A DNA stretch of 64,000 nt from Pedobacter sp. PLR (GTDB lineage Bacteria > Bacteroidota > Bacteroidia > Sphingobacteriales > Sphingobacteriaceae). Positions 1 through 10,585 of this stretch are shown here, one piece after another (position 1 is the stretch's first letter; each line of letters begins with the position of its first letter). The DNA lies in NCBI RefSeq assembly GCF_026239675.1, contig NZ_JAPIVQ010000003.1, forward strand, positions 186,001 to 250,000. The letters are read 5' to 3'. Made by a program: the position numbers and the translations under genes. Under the pieces are notes generated by a model that made no database searches, had not been told where the DNA came from, and saw only the letters and a program-made list of their open reading frames with translations.

Positions 1-165
1 AGGGCTTGAAATAGGGAAACCAGCTTCAATCACATCTACACCAAGTGCTTCCAGCGCTTTTGCAATTTGAATTTTCTCTGGGCTTGACAACTGGCAGCCC
101 GGCACTTGTTCACCATCACGTAAGGTGGTGTCAAACACATAGACTCTATTAGGATCGTGTAACAT
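1..165 (-). CDS. leuA: 2-isopropylmalate synthase, N-terminal fragment (cut by window edge)
   Basis: Reading from the ATG at 165 leftwards gives 55 residues before the window ends. They contain [13 protein letters not shown] followed by [11 protein letters not shown], the N-terminal metal and substrate-binding signature of the LeuA/homocitrate synthase family. The enzyme condenses 2-ketoisovalerate with acetyl-CoA in the first committed step of leucine synthesis. It starts 12 bases after the leuB stop and is the last visible gene of the ilv-leu operon. The match to LeuA rather than another family member rests on the leu gene context; the distinguishing C-terminal regulatory domain lies outside the window. 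Confidence 0.93.
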   Translation of the reverse strand, partial: MLHDPNRVYVFDTTLRDGEQVPGCQLSSPEKIQIAKALEALGVDVIEAGFPISSP

Positions 166-177
166 AATTCTTGGTGT

Positions 178-1269
178 TTAGTTAGATTTAATATGCTGTG
201 CAATATATTTTAAGACCAATTGTCCCATTTCTTTTGTTCCAAGGATCTGGTCAGGATTGGTTGTTTCATCGGCAATGTCGCCTGTTCTGTAACCTTCTTT
301 CAATACCTGATCTACGGTATCAATGATCACTTTCGCTTCTGCCAATAGTCCGAAACCGATTTCCAGCATCAGGGAAACAGATAGGATAGAAGCTAAAGGA
401 TTCGCCAGGTTTTTTCCGGTGATGTCATGCGCTGAGCCATGGATCGGTTCAAAGAAACCAGTGCTTTCTCCAACAGAAGCGGAAGCAAGCATACCCATAG
501 AACCGGCAATCTGTGAAGCCTCATCGGTTAAGATATCACCAAACAAGTTAGCCGTTAATACCACGTCAAACTGCTTAGGATCTTTGATCAATTGCATCGC
601 TGCATTGTCAATGAACATATGAGTAGTTTCTACTTCCGGGTATTGTTTTGCTATATTTTGTACGGTTTCTCTCCATAATCTAGAGCTTTCCAATACATTG
701 GCTTTATCTACAGAACAAAGTTTCTTTCTGCGTTTCATTGCAGCTTCGAACGCTTTGTGTGCAATTCTTTCTACCTCATAACGGTGGTAGATCATTAAAT
801 CAGAAGCCGTGTTTTTATCTTCAGAACGGGTTTTCTCACCGAAATAAACATCTCCGGTTAGCTCTCTGAAAAACAGGATATCTGTACCTTTTAATATATT
901 AGCTTTGATGCTGGAAGCGTTTAACAACTCATCAAATAATAAAATCGGACGTAAGTTAGCATACAAGCCTAATTCCTTACGGATTTTAAGTAAACCTTGC
1001 TCCGGACGAACTTGTAAAGAAGGATCGTTGTCATATTTAGCATGACCAACTGCACCGAAAAGGATAGCATCACTTTTTTGAGCTTTTTCCAGTGTTTCAT
1101 CAGGCAGGGGACTACCAGTTACTTCGATTGCAGCATGGCCCATTAATGCCTCATCATAGCTGAAATCATGTCCGAAACCTTTGGCAATCTCTTCTAATAC
1201 GGCTTTACCCCAGGTAGTAACCTCAGGCCCGATACCATCACCAGGAATGACTAATATATTTTTTTTCAT
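178..1269 (-). CDS. leuB: 3-isopropylmalate dehydrogenase
   Basis: A 363-residue cytosolic enzyme of the isocitrate/isopropylmalate dehydrogenase family, of normal length. It oxidises and decarboxylates 3-isopropylmalate to 2-ketoisocaproate using NAD+. Visible family marks are VIPGDGIGPEV at the N terminus, LYANLRPI, RELTGDVYFGEKTR (with the tyrosine near the active site), VDKANVL with the catalytic lysine, and the metal-binding aspartates in DVVLTANLFGDILTDEAS. It lies between the ABC ATPase gene and leuA; the 88-base gap before it carries a perfect 19-bp hairpin. Gene order and sequence agree, so the call is firm. Confidence 0.97.
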   Translation of the reverse strand: MKKNILVIPGDGIGPEVTTWGKAVLEEIAKGFGHDFSYDEALMGHAAIEVTGSPLPDETLEKAQKSDAILFGAVGHAKYDNDPSLQVRPEQGLLKIRKELGLYANLRPILLFDELLNASSIKANILKGTDILFFRELTGDVYFGEKTRSEDKNTASDLMIYHRYEVERIAHKAFEAAMKRRKKLCSVDKANVLESSRLWRETVQNIAKQYPEVETTHMFIDNAAMQLIKDPKQFDVVLTANLFGDILTDEASQIAGSMGMLASASVGESTGFFEPIHGSAHDITGKNLANPLASILSVSLMLEIGFGLLAEAKVIIDTVDQVLKEGYRTGDIADETTNPDQILGTKEMGQLVLKYIAQHIKSN

Positions 1270-1295
1270 CAGTATAATTTTGTTTTTATCTGTTA

Positions 1296-1354
1296 TGAAG
1301 CTATCCTAAGCATATTGACAACTGTTTTCAGGCAGTATGCTTAGGATAGCTTCA
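1296..1354. repeat. Perfect 19-bp inverted repeat in the gap before leuB
   Basis: TGAAGCTATCCTAAGCATA at 1296-1314 is matched exactly by its reverse complement at 1336-1354, around a 21-base loop. It fills most of the gap between the ABC ATPase stop (1358) and the leuB start (1269). In the operon's direction (minus strand) the hairpin is followed by TAACAG, not a T-run, so it is not an ordinary terminator there; on the plus strand it is followed by TTTTTA. An RNA-processing or mRNA-stabilising role, or an origin as a small repeated element, is inference. Confidence 0.8.
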
Positions 1355-1357
1355 TTT

Positions 1358-2854
1358 TTAAATGCTTTGTAATAAGTGTTCAACGGATTTTACTGCACCG
1401 TCTTCTAATAATATTCTTTTCTCTATACATTCCGGAAGTTGTGATTCAAAGTGGCCAACGTAAATTAACGTGGTGCCATCCTTACACAATTCATCTACCA
1501 GTCTGTTGAAATGTTGTGTCTGTTGCTGATCTAAACCCTGACAAGGTTCATCAAGGATCAGTATTGCTGGTTTTTTGACAATTGTTCTGGCCAATAAGGT
1601 TAAGCGTTGCTTACCTAAAGGCAGCTCGTTCATCAAGGTGTTTTTGTAGGCTGACAATCCGAAATACTGAATTAACTCATCTACCCGGGCATGTTTTGTT
1701 GAACCCGGACTGCAATACAATCCTGAACTGTCATAAAAGCCGGAGGCAATGCTCTGCCAGACAGTAGCAGAAGCGTCAAAATACCAGTGTAATTCAGGAG
1801 AGATTAAACCAATGCGTTCTTTGATCTCCCAAATGCTTTCACCGGTTCCTCTTTTATTTCCGAAAAGATAAAAGTTGTTGGCATAAGCCTGAGGATGATC
1901 ACCACTGATTAAACTTAACAAAGTTGATTTTCCAGAGCCATTGTGACCTTGTAAAAGCCACTTTTCACCTGCATTCACTTCCCAGTTGATGTTTTTTAAC
2001 ACCTGCTTATCTCCATATCTGATGTTCACATCAATCATTTTGATGATATGATCCGCTGAACCGGAAACCTGACTGGAACCAGAAACAGCATATGGAGCCT
2101 CTTGCTGAAGAAAAGAAGGCAAGGGTTTGATCACTTCTTCCAATTCTTCTTTAGGAGATATAGGGGAAGAAATCTCTTGTAGCTTACCATCCTTTAAAAC
2201 CGCAAAGCGATTAATCGCAGCTGGTAACTCAGTTTCATTACCAACAATGATCAACTGCGTTCCATTATCCGATACTTCGGTCAACAAATCATTTAAGTTT
2301 TCACGGGAACGCTTGTCCAGGCCATTATAAGGCTGATCCAAAATCAATAACTGAGGTTTAGACCACAAAGCCTTAATCAATTGCAATTTCTTATGCTCAC
2401 CGCTAGACAATTGTAAAAGCGCTGAGTTTTTTAAAGCAGCAAAACCTAAAGCGGTTAAAAGCTGTTCTAATGCATCAAATGAAAGTTGCTGATCATTACC
2501 AAAGCGCGTTAATTCTGCGATTACCGTAGCGGTGATTGCAGTCGCCAAACTCTGGTAACGCTGTTGATAATAGAAATTAGAAGCCCCTTCAAGATCTTTA
2601 AACTGATACCAGTTGGCTACATAATGAACCTTCGCTGGTAAAGCAGAAGAAGGATCAAAATTCAGCTGAATGTCGCCCTCAAGGGTAGGAATCAAACCTG
2701 CAATCGCTTTTGCTAAAGTAGTTTTTCCAGTACCACTTTCGCCAGATAACAACCAATTGTCATTGCGATTTATTGTCCAGCACAAACCCTGTAAAACAGG
2801 CTTCTGCTGATACGCTAAATTAAGGTTGTGGATATGGACGACGGGCTTTGACAT
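1358..2854 (-). CDS. Tandem ABC ATPase, ModF-like, inside the leu operon
   Basis: 498 residues with two ABC nucleotide-binding domains and no membrane segments. Domain 1 has Walker A GESGTGKTT near residue 38, signature LSSGEHKKLQL and Walker B LLILDQPYNGLD. Domain 2 has GHNGSGKST, a degenerate signature (LPLGKQRL in place of LSGGQ) and AILILDEPCQGLD. Length and architecture match ModF/PhrA-type soluble ATPases (about 490 residues), whose role is poorly defined; no permease gene is next to it. Its start codon overlaps the leuD stop (TAATG), so it is translationally coupled to leucine genes. A link to leucine metabolism is only suggested by position. It could equally act in translation-type ATPase functions. 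Confidence 0.85.
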   Translation of the reverse strand: MSKPVVHIHNLNLAYQQKPVLQGLCWTINRNDNWLLSGESGTGKTTLAKAIAGLIPTLEGDIQLNFDPSSALPAKVHYVANWYQFKDLEGASNFYYQQRYQSLATAITATVIAELTRFGNDQQLSFDALEQLLTALGFAALKNSALLQLSSGEHKKLQLIKALWSKPQLLILDQPYNGLDKRSRENLNDLLTEVSDNGTQLIIVGNETELPAAINRFAVLKDGKLQEISSPISPKEELEEVIKPLPSFLQQEAPYAVSGSSQVSGSADHIIKMIDVNIRYGDKQVLKNINWEVNAGEKWLLQGHNGSGKSTLLSLISGDHPQAYANNFYLFGNKRGTGESIWEIKERIGLISPELHWYFDASATVWQSIASGFYDSSGLYCSPGSTKHARVDELIQYFGLSAYKNTLMNELPLGKQRLTLLARTIVKKPAILILDEPCQGLDQQQTQHFNRLVDELCKDGTTLIYVGHFESQLPECIEKRILLEDGAVKSVEHLLQSI

Positions 2855-3438
2855 TATTTTTTTTGTTCAAATTCTTCAATTAACTGCTTTTGGTTTAAGA
2901 TGAAATCGATATCATCATAACCATTGATTAAGCAGGATTTTTTATAGGCGTTGATTTCAAAACCTTCTTTAGCACCGGTAGCAACGATGGTTACCGTCTG
3001 GTTTTCTAAATCTACTTCCAGTTCTGCGTTATGGTCTTTTTCAACGGTGTTAAAGATTTCTGCTAAGAACGCATCAGTTACCTGAATAGGTAATAAACCG
3101 TTATTCAAAGCATTTCCTTTAAAGATATCTGCAAAGAAACTGCTGATCACCACATCGAAACCAGCATCCTGAATCGCCCATGCGGCGTGCTCACGACTAC
3201 TACCACAACCGAAGTTTTTTCCTGCAACCAGGATTCTTCCGCTATAATCCGGATTGTTCAATACGAAATCAGCTTTTAAGGTCTGATCACCATTGTAACG
3301 CCAGTCGCGGAATAAGTTCTCACCAAAACCTTCACGGGTAGTGGCCTTTAAGAACCTTGCCGGAATGATCTGATCCGTATCAATATTCTCTATGTTTAAA
3401 GGCACAATTGCCGAGGTTAACTTTTCAAATTTTCTCAT
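2854..3438 (-). CDS. leuD: 3-isopropylmalate dehydratase small subunit
   Basis: 194 residues, the normal length for LeuD. It forms the swivel domain of isopropylmalate isomerase with LeuC, converting 2- to 3-isopropylmalate. The family motif [16 protein letters not shown] is present, as is the N-terminal stretch [12 protein letters not shown]. It follows leuC after 11 bases, and its stop overlaps the start of the ABC ATPase by one base. Cytosolic. Confidence 0.97.
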   Translation of the reverse strand: MRKFEKLTSAIVPLNIENIDTDQIIPARFLKATTREGFGENLFRDWRYNGDQTLKADFVLNNPDYSGRILVAGKNFGCGSSREHAAWAIQDAGFDVVISSFFADIFKGNALNNGLLPIQVTDAFLAEIFNTVEKDHNAELEVDLENQTVTIVATGAKEGFEINAYKKSCLINGYDDIDFILNQKQLIEEFEQKK

Positions 3439-3449
3439 GATTCTTCGGA

Positions 3450-4865
3450 TTAAGCGTGTAAAGGGTCGTTCAATAAAGTTCTTACATCGGTTACCTTACC
3501 AGTAATTGCAGCAGCAGCTGCGGTTAGCGGACTGGCTAAAAATGTGCGGGAATCCGGACCTTGTCTACCTTCAAAGTTTCTGTTAGAAGTCGAAACACAG
3601 TATTTTCCTGCCGGAATCTTATCCTCATTCATACCTAAACAAGCACTACATCCTGGCTCACGTAATTGAAAACCTGCTGATTCAAAAATCTTATCCAAAC
3701 CTTCAGCGATCGCCTGTTGTTCCACTTGTTTAGACCCCGGAACAATCCATGCAATTACATTTTCTGCTTTCTGGCGACCTTTTACAAACTCCGCTACTTC
3801 ACGTAAATCCTCGATTCTTGAATTGGTACAGCTACCGATAAATACGTAATCAATAGCTTTTCCTACCAATTCAGTATCTTCTTCGATGCCCATATAATCC
3901 AGCGCCTTCTGGAAAGAAGCCTGTTCAGAAACCGCCTGATCACCTTTAGCAGGGATGTGTGCGGCAATGCCCATACCCATACCCGGATTTGTTCCGTAGG
4001 TAATCATCGGGCTGATGTCTGCTGCGTCAAACGTTAAAACGCTATCAAATTTCGCATCAGCATCGCTATATAATGTTTTCCAGTAAGCCAGTGCTTTATC
4101 CCACTCTTCGCCTGCAGGAGCAAATTCTCTTCCTTTGATATAATCGTAAGTGATCTGGTCAGGGGCAATTAAACCACCTCTGGCACCCATCTCAATACTC
4201 ATATTACAGATCGTCATTCTCGCTTCCATACTTAAAGCTTCAATAGTCGACCCTGCATATTCGATAAAATAACCTGTACCACCGGCAGCAGATATCTTAG
4301 CGATAATATATAGAATAATGTCTTTAGCAGAAACACCTTTACCCAATTCACCGTTCACCTCGATTTTCATCGTTTTCGGGCGTTGTTGCAATAAGCACTG
4401 GGTCGCAAAAACCTGCTCCACCTGTGAAGTACCGATACCAAAAGCAATCGCACCGAAAGCACCATGCGTAGAAGTATGACTATCGCCACAAACCATCGTT
4501 TTCCCCGGAAGCGTAATCCCCAGTTCCGGACCGATTACATGGACAATCCCTTGAAAAGGGTGACCCAAACCATACAGCTCAATACCGAATTCAGCACAGT
4601 TTTTAGTCAGCATATCCACCTGAAAACGGGAAAGCTCCTCTTTAATCGGTTGTAACTGATTTAAAGTTGGAACGTTATGGTCAGCGGTAGCAACAGTTTG
4701 CTGCGGACGGAAAACAGGTAAACCTCTTTTGCGTAAACCATCAAATGCCTGAGGTGAAGTCACCTCATGAATCAAATGGGTATCGATATATAAAATATCA
4801 GGGAAACCAGCTTCGCTTTTTACAACATGCGCATCCCAAATTTTTTCTACTAATGTTTTTGACAT
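3450..4865 (-). CDS. leuC: 3-isopropylmalate dehydratase large subunit
   Basis: 471 residues, aconitase superfamily, normal LeuC length. The three cysteines expected to hold the [4Fe-4S] cluster appear in [12 protein letters not shown] and in [10 protein letters not shown]. Other aconitase-type marks are [15 protein letters not shown] and the C-terminal [12 protein letters not shown]. It pairs with LeuD encoded immediately downstream. A hairpin in the 58-base gap from ilvC (4886-4910) separates the ilv half of the operon from the leu half. Confidence 0.97.
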   Translation of the reverse strand: MSKTLVEKIWDAHVVKSEAGFPDILYIDTHLIHEVTSPQAFDGLRKRGLPVFRPQQTVATADHNVPTLNQLQPIKEELSRFQVDMLTKNCAEFGIELYGLGHPFQGIVHVIGPELGITLPGKTMVCGDSHTSTHGAFGAIAFGIGTSQVEQVFATQCLLQQRPKTMKIEVNGELGKGVSAKDIILYIIAKISAAGGTGYFIEYAGSTIEALSMEARMTICNMSIEMGARGGLIAPDQITYDYIKGREFAPAGEEWDKALAYWKTLYSDADAKFDSVLTFDAADISPMITYGTNPGMGMGIAAHIPAKGDQAVSEQASFQKALDYMGIEEDTELVGKAIDYVFIGSCTNSRIEDLREVAEFVKGRQKAENVIAWIVPGSKQVEQQAIAEGLDKIFESAGFQLREPGCSACLGMNEDKIPAGKYCVSTSNRNFEGRQGPDSRTFLASPLTAAAAAITGKVTDVRTLLNDPLHA

Positions 4866-4885
4866 CTTATTATTGCTTTGTAAAT

Positions 4886-4910
4886 GGCTGAGGCTATGAA
4901 AACCTCAGCC
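4886..4910. repeat. Intercistronic hairpin between ilvC and leuC
   Basis: GGCTGAGG (4886-4893) pairs exactly with CCTCAGCC (4903-4910) around a 9-base loop. It lies in the 58-base gap between ilvC and leuC. Neither strand shows a T-run after it, so a terminator is unlikely. It may protect or process the operon mRNA; that is inference. Confidence 0.65.
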
Positions 4911-4923
4911 GTTTAATTGATGA

Positions 4924-6405
4924 TTAGGCAGTTTTAATTGATTTCATTGCGGTCATAGCTTTTCTCAGCTCTGCACCAACAAGTTCCACCTGATGTGAAC
5001 GAATCACTTCATTTACTGCGATTAATGCTCTGTTATCCACAGCACCATCTTTACCTGCATTAAAGTTTTTACCTACTAAATCAGTACCTACTCTAGTCAT
5101 GAAATCAGCAAGTAATGGTTTACAAGCGTAATCAAATAAGTAGCAACCATATTCAGCAGTATCAGAAATAACGCGGTTCATTTCGAACAATTTCTTACGT
5201 GCAATCGTGTTTGCAATAAGTGGAGTTTCGTGTAGTGACTCGTAGTAAGCCGACTCAGGTTTGATACCTGCTTCAACCATAGTTTCGAAAGCCAATTCAA
5301 CACCAGCTCTAACGAAAGCAACCATTAAAGTATAGTTATCGAAATATTCCTGCTCACCGATTTTAACATCACCTGCCGGAGTTTTCTCAAAAGCAGTTTC
5401 GCCGGTTGCAGCACGCCATGCCAATAGGTTTTTATCACCATTAGCCCAGTCTTCCATCATGGTACGGCTAAATTCACCGCTCATGATATCATCCTGATGC
5501 TTTTGGAACAATGGACGCATAATAGTTTTCAATTCTTCAGAAACTTCAAAAGCTTTGATTTTAGCTACATTACTCAATCTGTCCATCATCGCAGTGATAC
5601 CACCTTGTTTCAAGGCTTCTGTGATCACTTCTACACCATATTGAACCAATTTAGAAGCGTAACCTGCATCGATTCCTTTTTCTACCATTTTGTCAAATGA
5701 TAAGATAGAACCAGTTTGCAATAAACCACAAAGAATGGTTTGCTCACCCATTAAATCAGATTTCACTTCCGCAACGAAAGATGATTTTAAAACACCTGCT
5801 TTATGGCCACCAGTACCAACGCAATAAGCTTTCGCCTGTAATAAACCCTTTCCTTGAGGATCATTCTCAGGGTGTACAGCGATTAAGGTAGGAACACCGA
5901 AACCACGTACATATTCTGCTCTTACTTCAGAACCCGGACATTTTGGAGCCACCATGATCACGGTAAGGTCTTTACGGATCTGCATGCCTTCTTCCACAAT
6001 GTTGAAACCATGTGAATACAATAAAGTAGCACCTTTTTGCATCAATGGCATCACCGCATTAACCACTGCAGTATGTTGTTTATCAGGAGTAAGGTTGATC
6101 ACTACATCTGCTGTAGGAACTAATTCTTCGTAAGTACCAACTGTAAAATTGTTTTCCGTAGCATTTTTCCAGGAATCTCTTTTACCTTCGATAGCTTCTT
6201 TACGTAAAGTATAAGAAACATCTAAACCACTATCTCTTAAATTTAAACCCTGGTTTAAGCCTTGTGCACCGCAACCGATGATAACCAGTTTTTTGCCTTT
6301 AAGCGCATTTACGCCATCCAGAAACTCTGAACTGTCCATGAAATCGCATACACCCAATTGGTTTAATTTTTCTCTAAGAGGCAACGTGTTGAAATAGTTT
6401 GACAT
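4924..6405 (-). CDS. ilvC: Ketol-acid reductoisomerase, class II (long form)
   Basis: 493 residues, which matches the long class II enzyme (E. coli IlvC is about 491) rather than the 330-residue class I form. It isomerises and reduces acetolactate or acetohydroxybutyrate with NADPH and Mg2+. The N-terminal Rossmann fold shows [18 protein letters not shown], and the conserved segments [16 protein letters not shown] and [12 protein letters not shown] (metal ligands) follow. The extra length corresponds to a second knotted helical domain. Upstream is ilvN (79-base gap with a hairpin at 6459-6478). Confidence 0.97.
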   Translation of the reverse strand: MSNYFNTLPLREKLNQLGVCDFMDSSEFLDGVNALKGKKLVIIGCGAQGLNQGLNLRDSGLDVSYTLRKEAIEGKRDSWKNATENNFTVGTYEELVPTADVVINLTPDKQHTAVVNAVMPLMQKGATLLYSHGFNIVEEGMQIRKDLTVIMVAPKCPGSEVRAEYVRGFGVPTLIAVHPENDPQGKGLLQAKAYCVGTGGHKAGVLKSSFVAEVKSDLMGEQTILCGLLQTGSILSFDKMVEKGIDAGYASKLVQYGVEVITEALKQGGITAMMDRLSNVAKIKAFEVSEELKTIMRPLFQKHQDDIMSGEFSRTMMEDWANGDKNLLAWRAATGETAFEKTPAGDVKIGEQEYFDNYTLMVAFVRAGVELAFETMVEAGIKPESAYYESLHETPLIANTIARKKLFEMNRVISDTAEYGCYLFDYACKPLLADFMTRVGTDLVGKNFNAGKDGAVDNRALIAVNEVIRSHQVELVGAELRKAMTAMKSIKTA

Positions 6406-6458
6406 TTTGTTATAGTTATTTGATTGTAAAGGTTCTTTTAATTTTTGTTTATTTTAAT

Positions 6459-6478
6459 GAAGATGCACAGGCATCTTC
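6459..6478. repeat. Intercistronic hairpin between ilvN and ilvC
   Basis: GAAGATGC (6459-6466) and GCATCTTC (6471-6478) form a perfect 8-bp stem with an ACAG tetraloop in the gap between ilvN and ilvC. In the operon direction it is followed by ATTAAAATAAAC, without a run of T. Probably an RNA stabilising or processing element; function inferred only. Confidence 0.6.
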
Positions 6479-6484
6479 GGAGCA

Positions 6485-7102
6485 TTACATGCTAAATACG
6501 TTTTTCTCTGCGTCAAGGAATTCGTTTTCGATCACATCCTGTCCTGGCTCTCTGCGCTCAAATTCTCTGAGTTTGCGGTTGAAACCATCGCTGTTCTTGA
6601 TGATCGCTACCCTTGCACTTCTCACAAATTCGATCAGGCCAAAAGGTTGTAAAACCTCGATCAGCTTATCGGTTTCTTCACGGTGACCAGTAGTTTCAAA
6701 CACCGTATAATCTTTACGGATCACGACTGCTCTTGCACCGTTTTCGCGAAGTAAACGTTCTACCGATACTAATTCTGCGATGGTATCTGTAGGCACTTTA
6801 TAAAGCGCCATTTCCTGCCAGATGATATCCTCGTTGGTATTGAAATATACTTTCAACACTTCTACTTGTTTTTCAATCTGACGAGCCAGTTTACGTACCA
6901 CATCTTCTGTCTCGTTAATCACGATATTGAAGCGGTGGATGTGCTCAATCTCCGAAGGGGAGGTGTTTAAGCTGTCAATGTTGATTTTTCTTCTTGAAAA
7001 TATAATGGCAATACGATTCAATAAGCCGATTTGATTCTCGGTATATACAGTAATCGTAAATTCCTGTTTTTCATTTATTTCTATATCCTGGGAATTGCTC
7101 AT
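6485..7102 (-). CDS. ilvN: Acetolactate synthase small (regulatory) subunit
   Basis: 205 residues. The N-terminal ACT domain reads FTITVYTENQIGLLNRIA and continues to INIDSLNTSPSE; a second ACT-like half follows (residues about 95-170). These subunits bind valine and control the catalytic subunit, which is encoded 9 bases upstream (ilvB). It is longer than E. coli IlvH (163) because of a C-terminal extension (RKLREFERREPGQDVIENE). That tail, seen here after residue about 165, has no function I can assign. Confidence 0.95.
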   Translation of the reverse strand: MSNSQDIEINEKQEFTITVYTENQIGLLNRIAIIFSRRKINIDSLNTSPSEIEHIHRFNIVINETEDVVRKLARQIEKQVEVLKVYFNTNEDIIWQEMALYKVPTDTIAELVSVERLLRENGARAVVIRKDYTVFETTGHREETDKLIEVLQPFGLIEFVRSARVAIIKNSDGFNRKLREFERREPGQDVIENEFLDAEKNVFSM

Positions 7103-7111
7103 GATCTTTAA

Positions 7112-8851
7112 TTATTTAAGTCTGATTTCACTTACACTGCTACCTTGAGGAACCATAGGGAACACATTGTGCTCCTGGGCTACCATTACTTCTAAAAGGA
7201 AAGAACCTTTATGGTTTAACATTTCCTCTAATGAACTCACTAAATCTTCACGTTCTGAAACTCTTTTACCGGCGATATAATAAGAATCGGCAAGTTTCAC
7301 GAAATCCGGACTGGTGATGTCCACGAAAGAGTAGCGTTTCTCATGGAACAACTGTTGCCATTGGCGAACCATGCCCAGGAACCTGTTGTTTAAGATCATG
7401 ATCTTCACATCGATACCACTTTGCATGATGGTACCCAATTCCTGAAGTGTCATCTGGAAACCTCCGTCACCGATTACCGCAACCACGGTGCGGTCAGGAG
7501 CACCAAATTTAGCACCGATAGCAGCAGGTAAGCCGAAGCCCATTGTACCTAAACCACCACTGGTTACATTACTTCTGGTATGGTTGAATTTTGCATAACG
7601 ACAAGCCACCATCTGATGCTGACCAACGTCAGTCACAATAATCGCTTCCCCTTTAGTCAAAATGTTCAATTGATTGATCACCTCACCCATAGTCAATTCT
7701 CCCTGACCAGGATTCAATTCCGTTTCAATGACAACTTCCTGTTCAGTTTTATCAAAAGCTCTGAATTCTGCTAACCATTCGGTATGTTTTTTCTCTTCAA
7801 CTAAAGCAGTTAAAAGCGGTAAAGTTTCTTTACAATCTCCCCAAACCGGAACATCAGCTTTTACGTTTTTATCAATCTCAGCAGGATCAATATCTAAGTG
7901 AATCACTTTCGCTTGTTTCGCATATTTGTCTAAACGACCGGTTACACGGTCATCGAAACGCATACCGATTGCGATCAGCACATCACAAGAGTTGGTTTGT
8001 ACATTGGGACCATAATTACCATGCATGCCCAACATCCCAACGTTTAAAGGGTGGTCAGTAGGAATCGCGCCGGCACCTAAGATCGTCCAAGCTGCAGGAA
8101 TACCACTTTTCTCTACGAAAGCTTTAAATTCCTGCTCTGCAAATCCTAAGGAAACACCCTGACCGAACAAAATGAAAGGTTTTTTAGCGGAATTGATTAA
8201 TGCTGCTGCTGCCTCAATATATTCTTTACGAACATTTGGTTTCGGGCGGTAGCTACGTACGTGATCACAAGGAACATAACCTGCGTAATCAAACATTTGT
8301 AACTGCGCATTTTTAGTGATATCGATCAATACCGGACCTGGTCTGCCACTGCGTGCAATGTAAAATGCTTTCGCTAATACTGCAGGGATCTCATTGGCAT
8401 CCGTAATCTGGTAGTTCCATTTCGTTACCGGAGTCGTGATGTTAATCACGTCCGTTTCCTGGAAAGCATCCGTACCTAATAAGTGTGCATACACCTGACC
8501 GGTGATACAAACCATCGGCGTACTGTCGATCTGTGCATCTGCCAAACCTGTAACCAGATTTGTAGCACCCGGACCGCTGGTCGCAAATACGACACCCACT
8601 TTTCCGGAAGTACGTGCATACCCTTGTCCGGCATGTGTACCGCCTTGTTCATGGCGTACTAAAATATGTTTTAACTTGTCTTTGTAGTCGTAAATCGCAT
8701 CATAAATAGGCATGATGGCACCACCTGGATAACCAAAAATGGTATCGGTACCTTCTGCTATTAATCCTTCCAATAAAGCCACAGAACCAGAAACACTTAC
8801 TGTTTTCTTCGGTTCCGTTAAGGTGGTTGCTTCCTCTTGTGCTGTGTCCAT
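7112..8851 (-). CDS. ilvB: Acetolactate synthase large (catalytic) subunit
   Basis: 579 residues, a normal-length thiamine diphosphate enzyme. It makes acetolactate from two pyruvates, or acetohydroxybutyrate from pyruvate and 2-ketobutyrate. The catalytic glutamate lies in LVRHEQGGTHAGQGYAR, the FAD and substrate region follows SGPGATN, and the ThDP motif runs from GDGGFQMT to ILNN. It is co-transcribed with ilvN directly after it and with ilvD before it. Sequence and context both support AHAS rather than the catabolic enzyme. Confidence 0.97.
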   Translation of the reverse strand: MDTAQEEATTLTEPKKTVSVSGSVALLEGLIAEGTDTIFGYPGGAIMPIYDAIYDYKDKLKHILVRHEQGGTHAGQGYARTSGKVGVVFATSGPGATNLVTGLADAQIDSTPMVCITGQVYAHLLGTDAFQETDVINITTPVTKWNYQITDANEIPAVLAKAFYIARSGRPGPVLIDITKNAQLQMFDYAGYVPCDHVRSYRPKPNVRKEYIEAAAALINSAKKPFILFGQGVSLGFAEQEFKAFVEKSGIPAAWTILGAGAIPTDHPLNVGMLGMHGNYGPNVQTNSCDVLIAIGMRFDDRVTGRLDKYAKQAKVIHLDIDPAEIDKNVKADVPVWGDCKETLPLLTALVEEKKHTEWLAEFRAFDKTEQEVVIETELNPGQGELTMGEVINQLNILTKGEAIIVTDVGQHQMVACRYAKFNHTRSNVTSGGLGTMGFGLPAAIGAKFGAPDRTVVAVIGDGGFQMTLQELGTIMQSGIDVKIMILNNRFLGMVRQWQQLFHEKRYSFVDITSPDFVKLADSYYIAGKRVSEREDLVSSLEEMLNHKGSFLLEVMVAQEHNVFPMVPQGSSVSEIRLK

Positions 8852-8886
8852 TGTTTTTCTTTTAAGTATGGGGTTTCTTAAATTGA

Positions 8887-10584
8887 TTAGTGAGTGTAGG
8901 CATCAGTAACGCAGCCTTCGCTGGCGTCGCTTACTTGTTTCAGGTATTTGTAAAGTACACCGCCTTTAACCGGTGGTGGTAATTGCTTCCAGACTGCTTT
9001 ACGGTTCTCCATTTCTTCTTCTGTAATCTGAAGGTGTAAAGTGTTGTTTACTGCATCAATAATGATGATGTCATTGTCGTGTACAAAAGCGATATTTCCA
9101 CCGTCCCAGGCCTCAGGAGTAATGTGACCTACCACAAAACCATGTGTACCACCAGAGAAACGACCATCAGTAATTAAAGCAACTGACTTTCCTAAACCTG
9201 CACCGATAATGGCAGAGGTTGGTTTCAACATTTCCGGCATACCAGGAGCGCCCTTGGGACCAACCTGTCTGATCACGACTACATCACCTTTTTTCACTTT
9301 ACCACTTTGAATTCCTGCGATTAGTGATTTCTCACCATCAAATACACGCGCCGGACCTTCAAATCTTTCTCCCTCTTTACCAGAGATCTTGGCTACAGAA
9401 CCTTTTTCTGCGATGTTACCATACAGCATTTGAAGGTGACCAGTTGCTTTGATCGGGTTAGTTACCGGAAGGATTACTTTTTGAGCATCAAAATCTAAGT
9501 CTAAAGCCGCTTCAACGTTTTCAGCAAGTGTTTTTCCGGTTACTGTGATACAGTCGCCATGAATCAAACCTACTTTCAAAAGATATTTTAAGATGGCAGG
9601 AACACCACCGATCTCATGAACATCTTCCATTAAATACTGACCGCTAGGTTTCAAATCAGCCAATACAGGTGTCGAATTACTGATCGCCTGAAAATCTTCG
9701 AGCTTCAAGGTTAATCCTACTGATTTCGCCATTGCGATTAAATGCAATACTGCATTCGTAGAACCACCCAATACCATTACCGTAACAATCGCATTGTGGA
9801 ATGCTTTCTCCGTCATGATATCCGAAGGAAGGATGTTTTTCTCTAATAAAACACGAATGGCTTTACCAGCATGTAAACATTCTGCTTTCTTTTCGTCGCT
9901 TAAAGCAGGGTAAGAAGAGCTATAAGGTAAGCTCATTCCTAAAGCTTCGATTGCCGAAGCCATGGTATTTGCAGTGTACATACCGCCACAAGCACCAGCG
10001 CCCGGGCAAGTATTACGAATGATACCCTGGAAATCTTCTTCATCTAAATTACCTGCTAATTTCTCACCAAGGGCTTCAAAAGCAGAAACAATGTTTAAAG
10101 TTTTTCCTTTATATTTTCCGGAGTGGATACTACCACCATATACCATAATCGCAGGGCGATTTAATCTGCCCATTGCCATAATAGAACCCGGCATGTTTTT
10201 ATCACAACCTGGCAATGCAATTACGCCATCGTAATATTGTCCACCACAAATGGTTTCAATTGAATCTGCAATCACATCTCTGGAAACCAAAGAATAACGC
10301 ATTCCATCTGTACCGTTAGACATACCATCGCTTACACCGATCGTATTAAAGGTTAAACCGACCATTCCATTATCCCAGACACCATCTTTAACAATTTTTG
10401 CTAAATCATTCAGGTGCATGTTGCAGGTGTTTCCATCGTATCCCATACTTGCAATGCCGACCTGGGCTTTGTCCATATCTTCTTTGGTCAAGCCAATTCC
10501 GTATAACATGGCCTGTGCAGCAGGTTGGGTAGGATCCTGCGTGAATACTTTACTGTAGCGGTTTAATTCTGGTGATTGTGACAT
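8887..10584 (-). CDS. ilvD: Dihydroxy-acid dehydratase
   Basis: 565 residues, IlvD/Edd family. It removes water from dihydroxyisovalerate and dihydroxymethylvalerate using an iron-sulfur cluster. Cluster-ligand cysteines are seen in [10 protein letters not shown] and [18 protein letters not shown], with a third in the early [10 protein letters not shown] segment. The gene begins one base after ilvE ends. A plain member of the family with nothing missing. Confidence 0.97.
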   Translation of the reverse strand: MSQSPELNRYSKVFTQDPTQPAAQAMLYGIGLTKEDMDKAQVGIASMGYDGNTCNMHLNDLAKIVKDGVWDNGMVGLTFNTIGVSDGMSNGTDGMRYSLVSRDVIADSIETICGGQYYDGVIALPGCDKNMPGSIMAMGRLNRPAIMVYGGSIHSGKYKGKTLNIVSAFEALGEKLAGNLDEEDFQGIIRNTCPGAGACGGMYTANTMASAIEALGMSLPYSSSYPALSDEKKAECLHAGKAIRVLLEKNILPSDIMTEKAFHNAIVTVMVLGGSTNAVLHLIAMAKSVGLTLKLEDFQAISNSTPVLADLKPSGQYLMEDVHEIGGVPAILKYLLKVGLIHGDCITVTGKTLAENVEAALDLDFDAQKVILPVTNPIKATGHLQMLYGNIAEKGSVAKISGKEGERFEGPARVFDGEKSLIAGIQSGKVKKGDVVVIRQVGPKGAPGMPEMLKPTSAIIGAGLGKSVALITDGRFSGGTHGFVVGHITPEAWDGGNIAFVHDNDIIIIDAVNNTLHLQITEEEMENRKAVWKQLPPPVKGGVLYKYLKQVSDASEGCVTDAYTH

Positions 10585-10585
10585 A

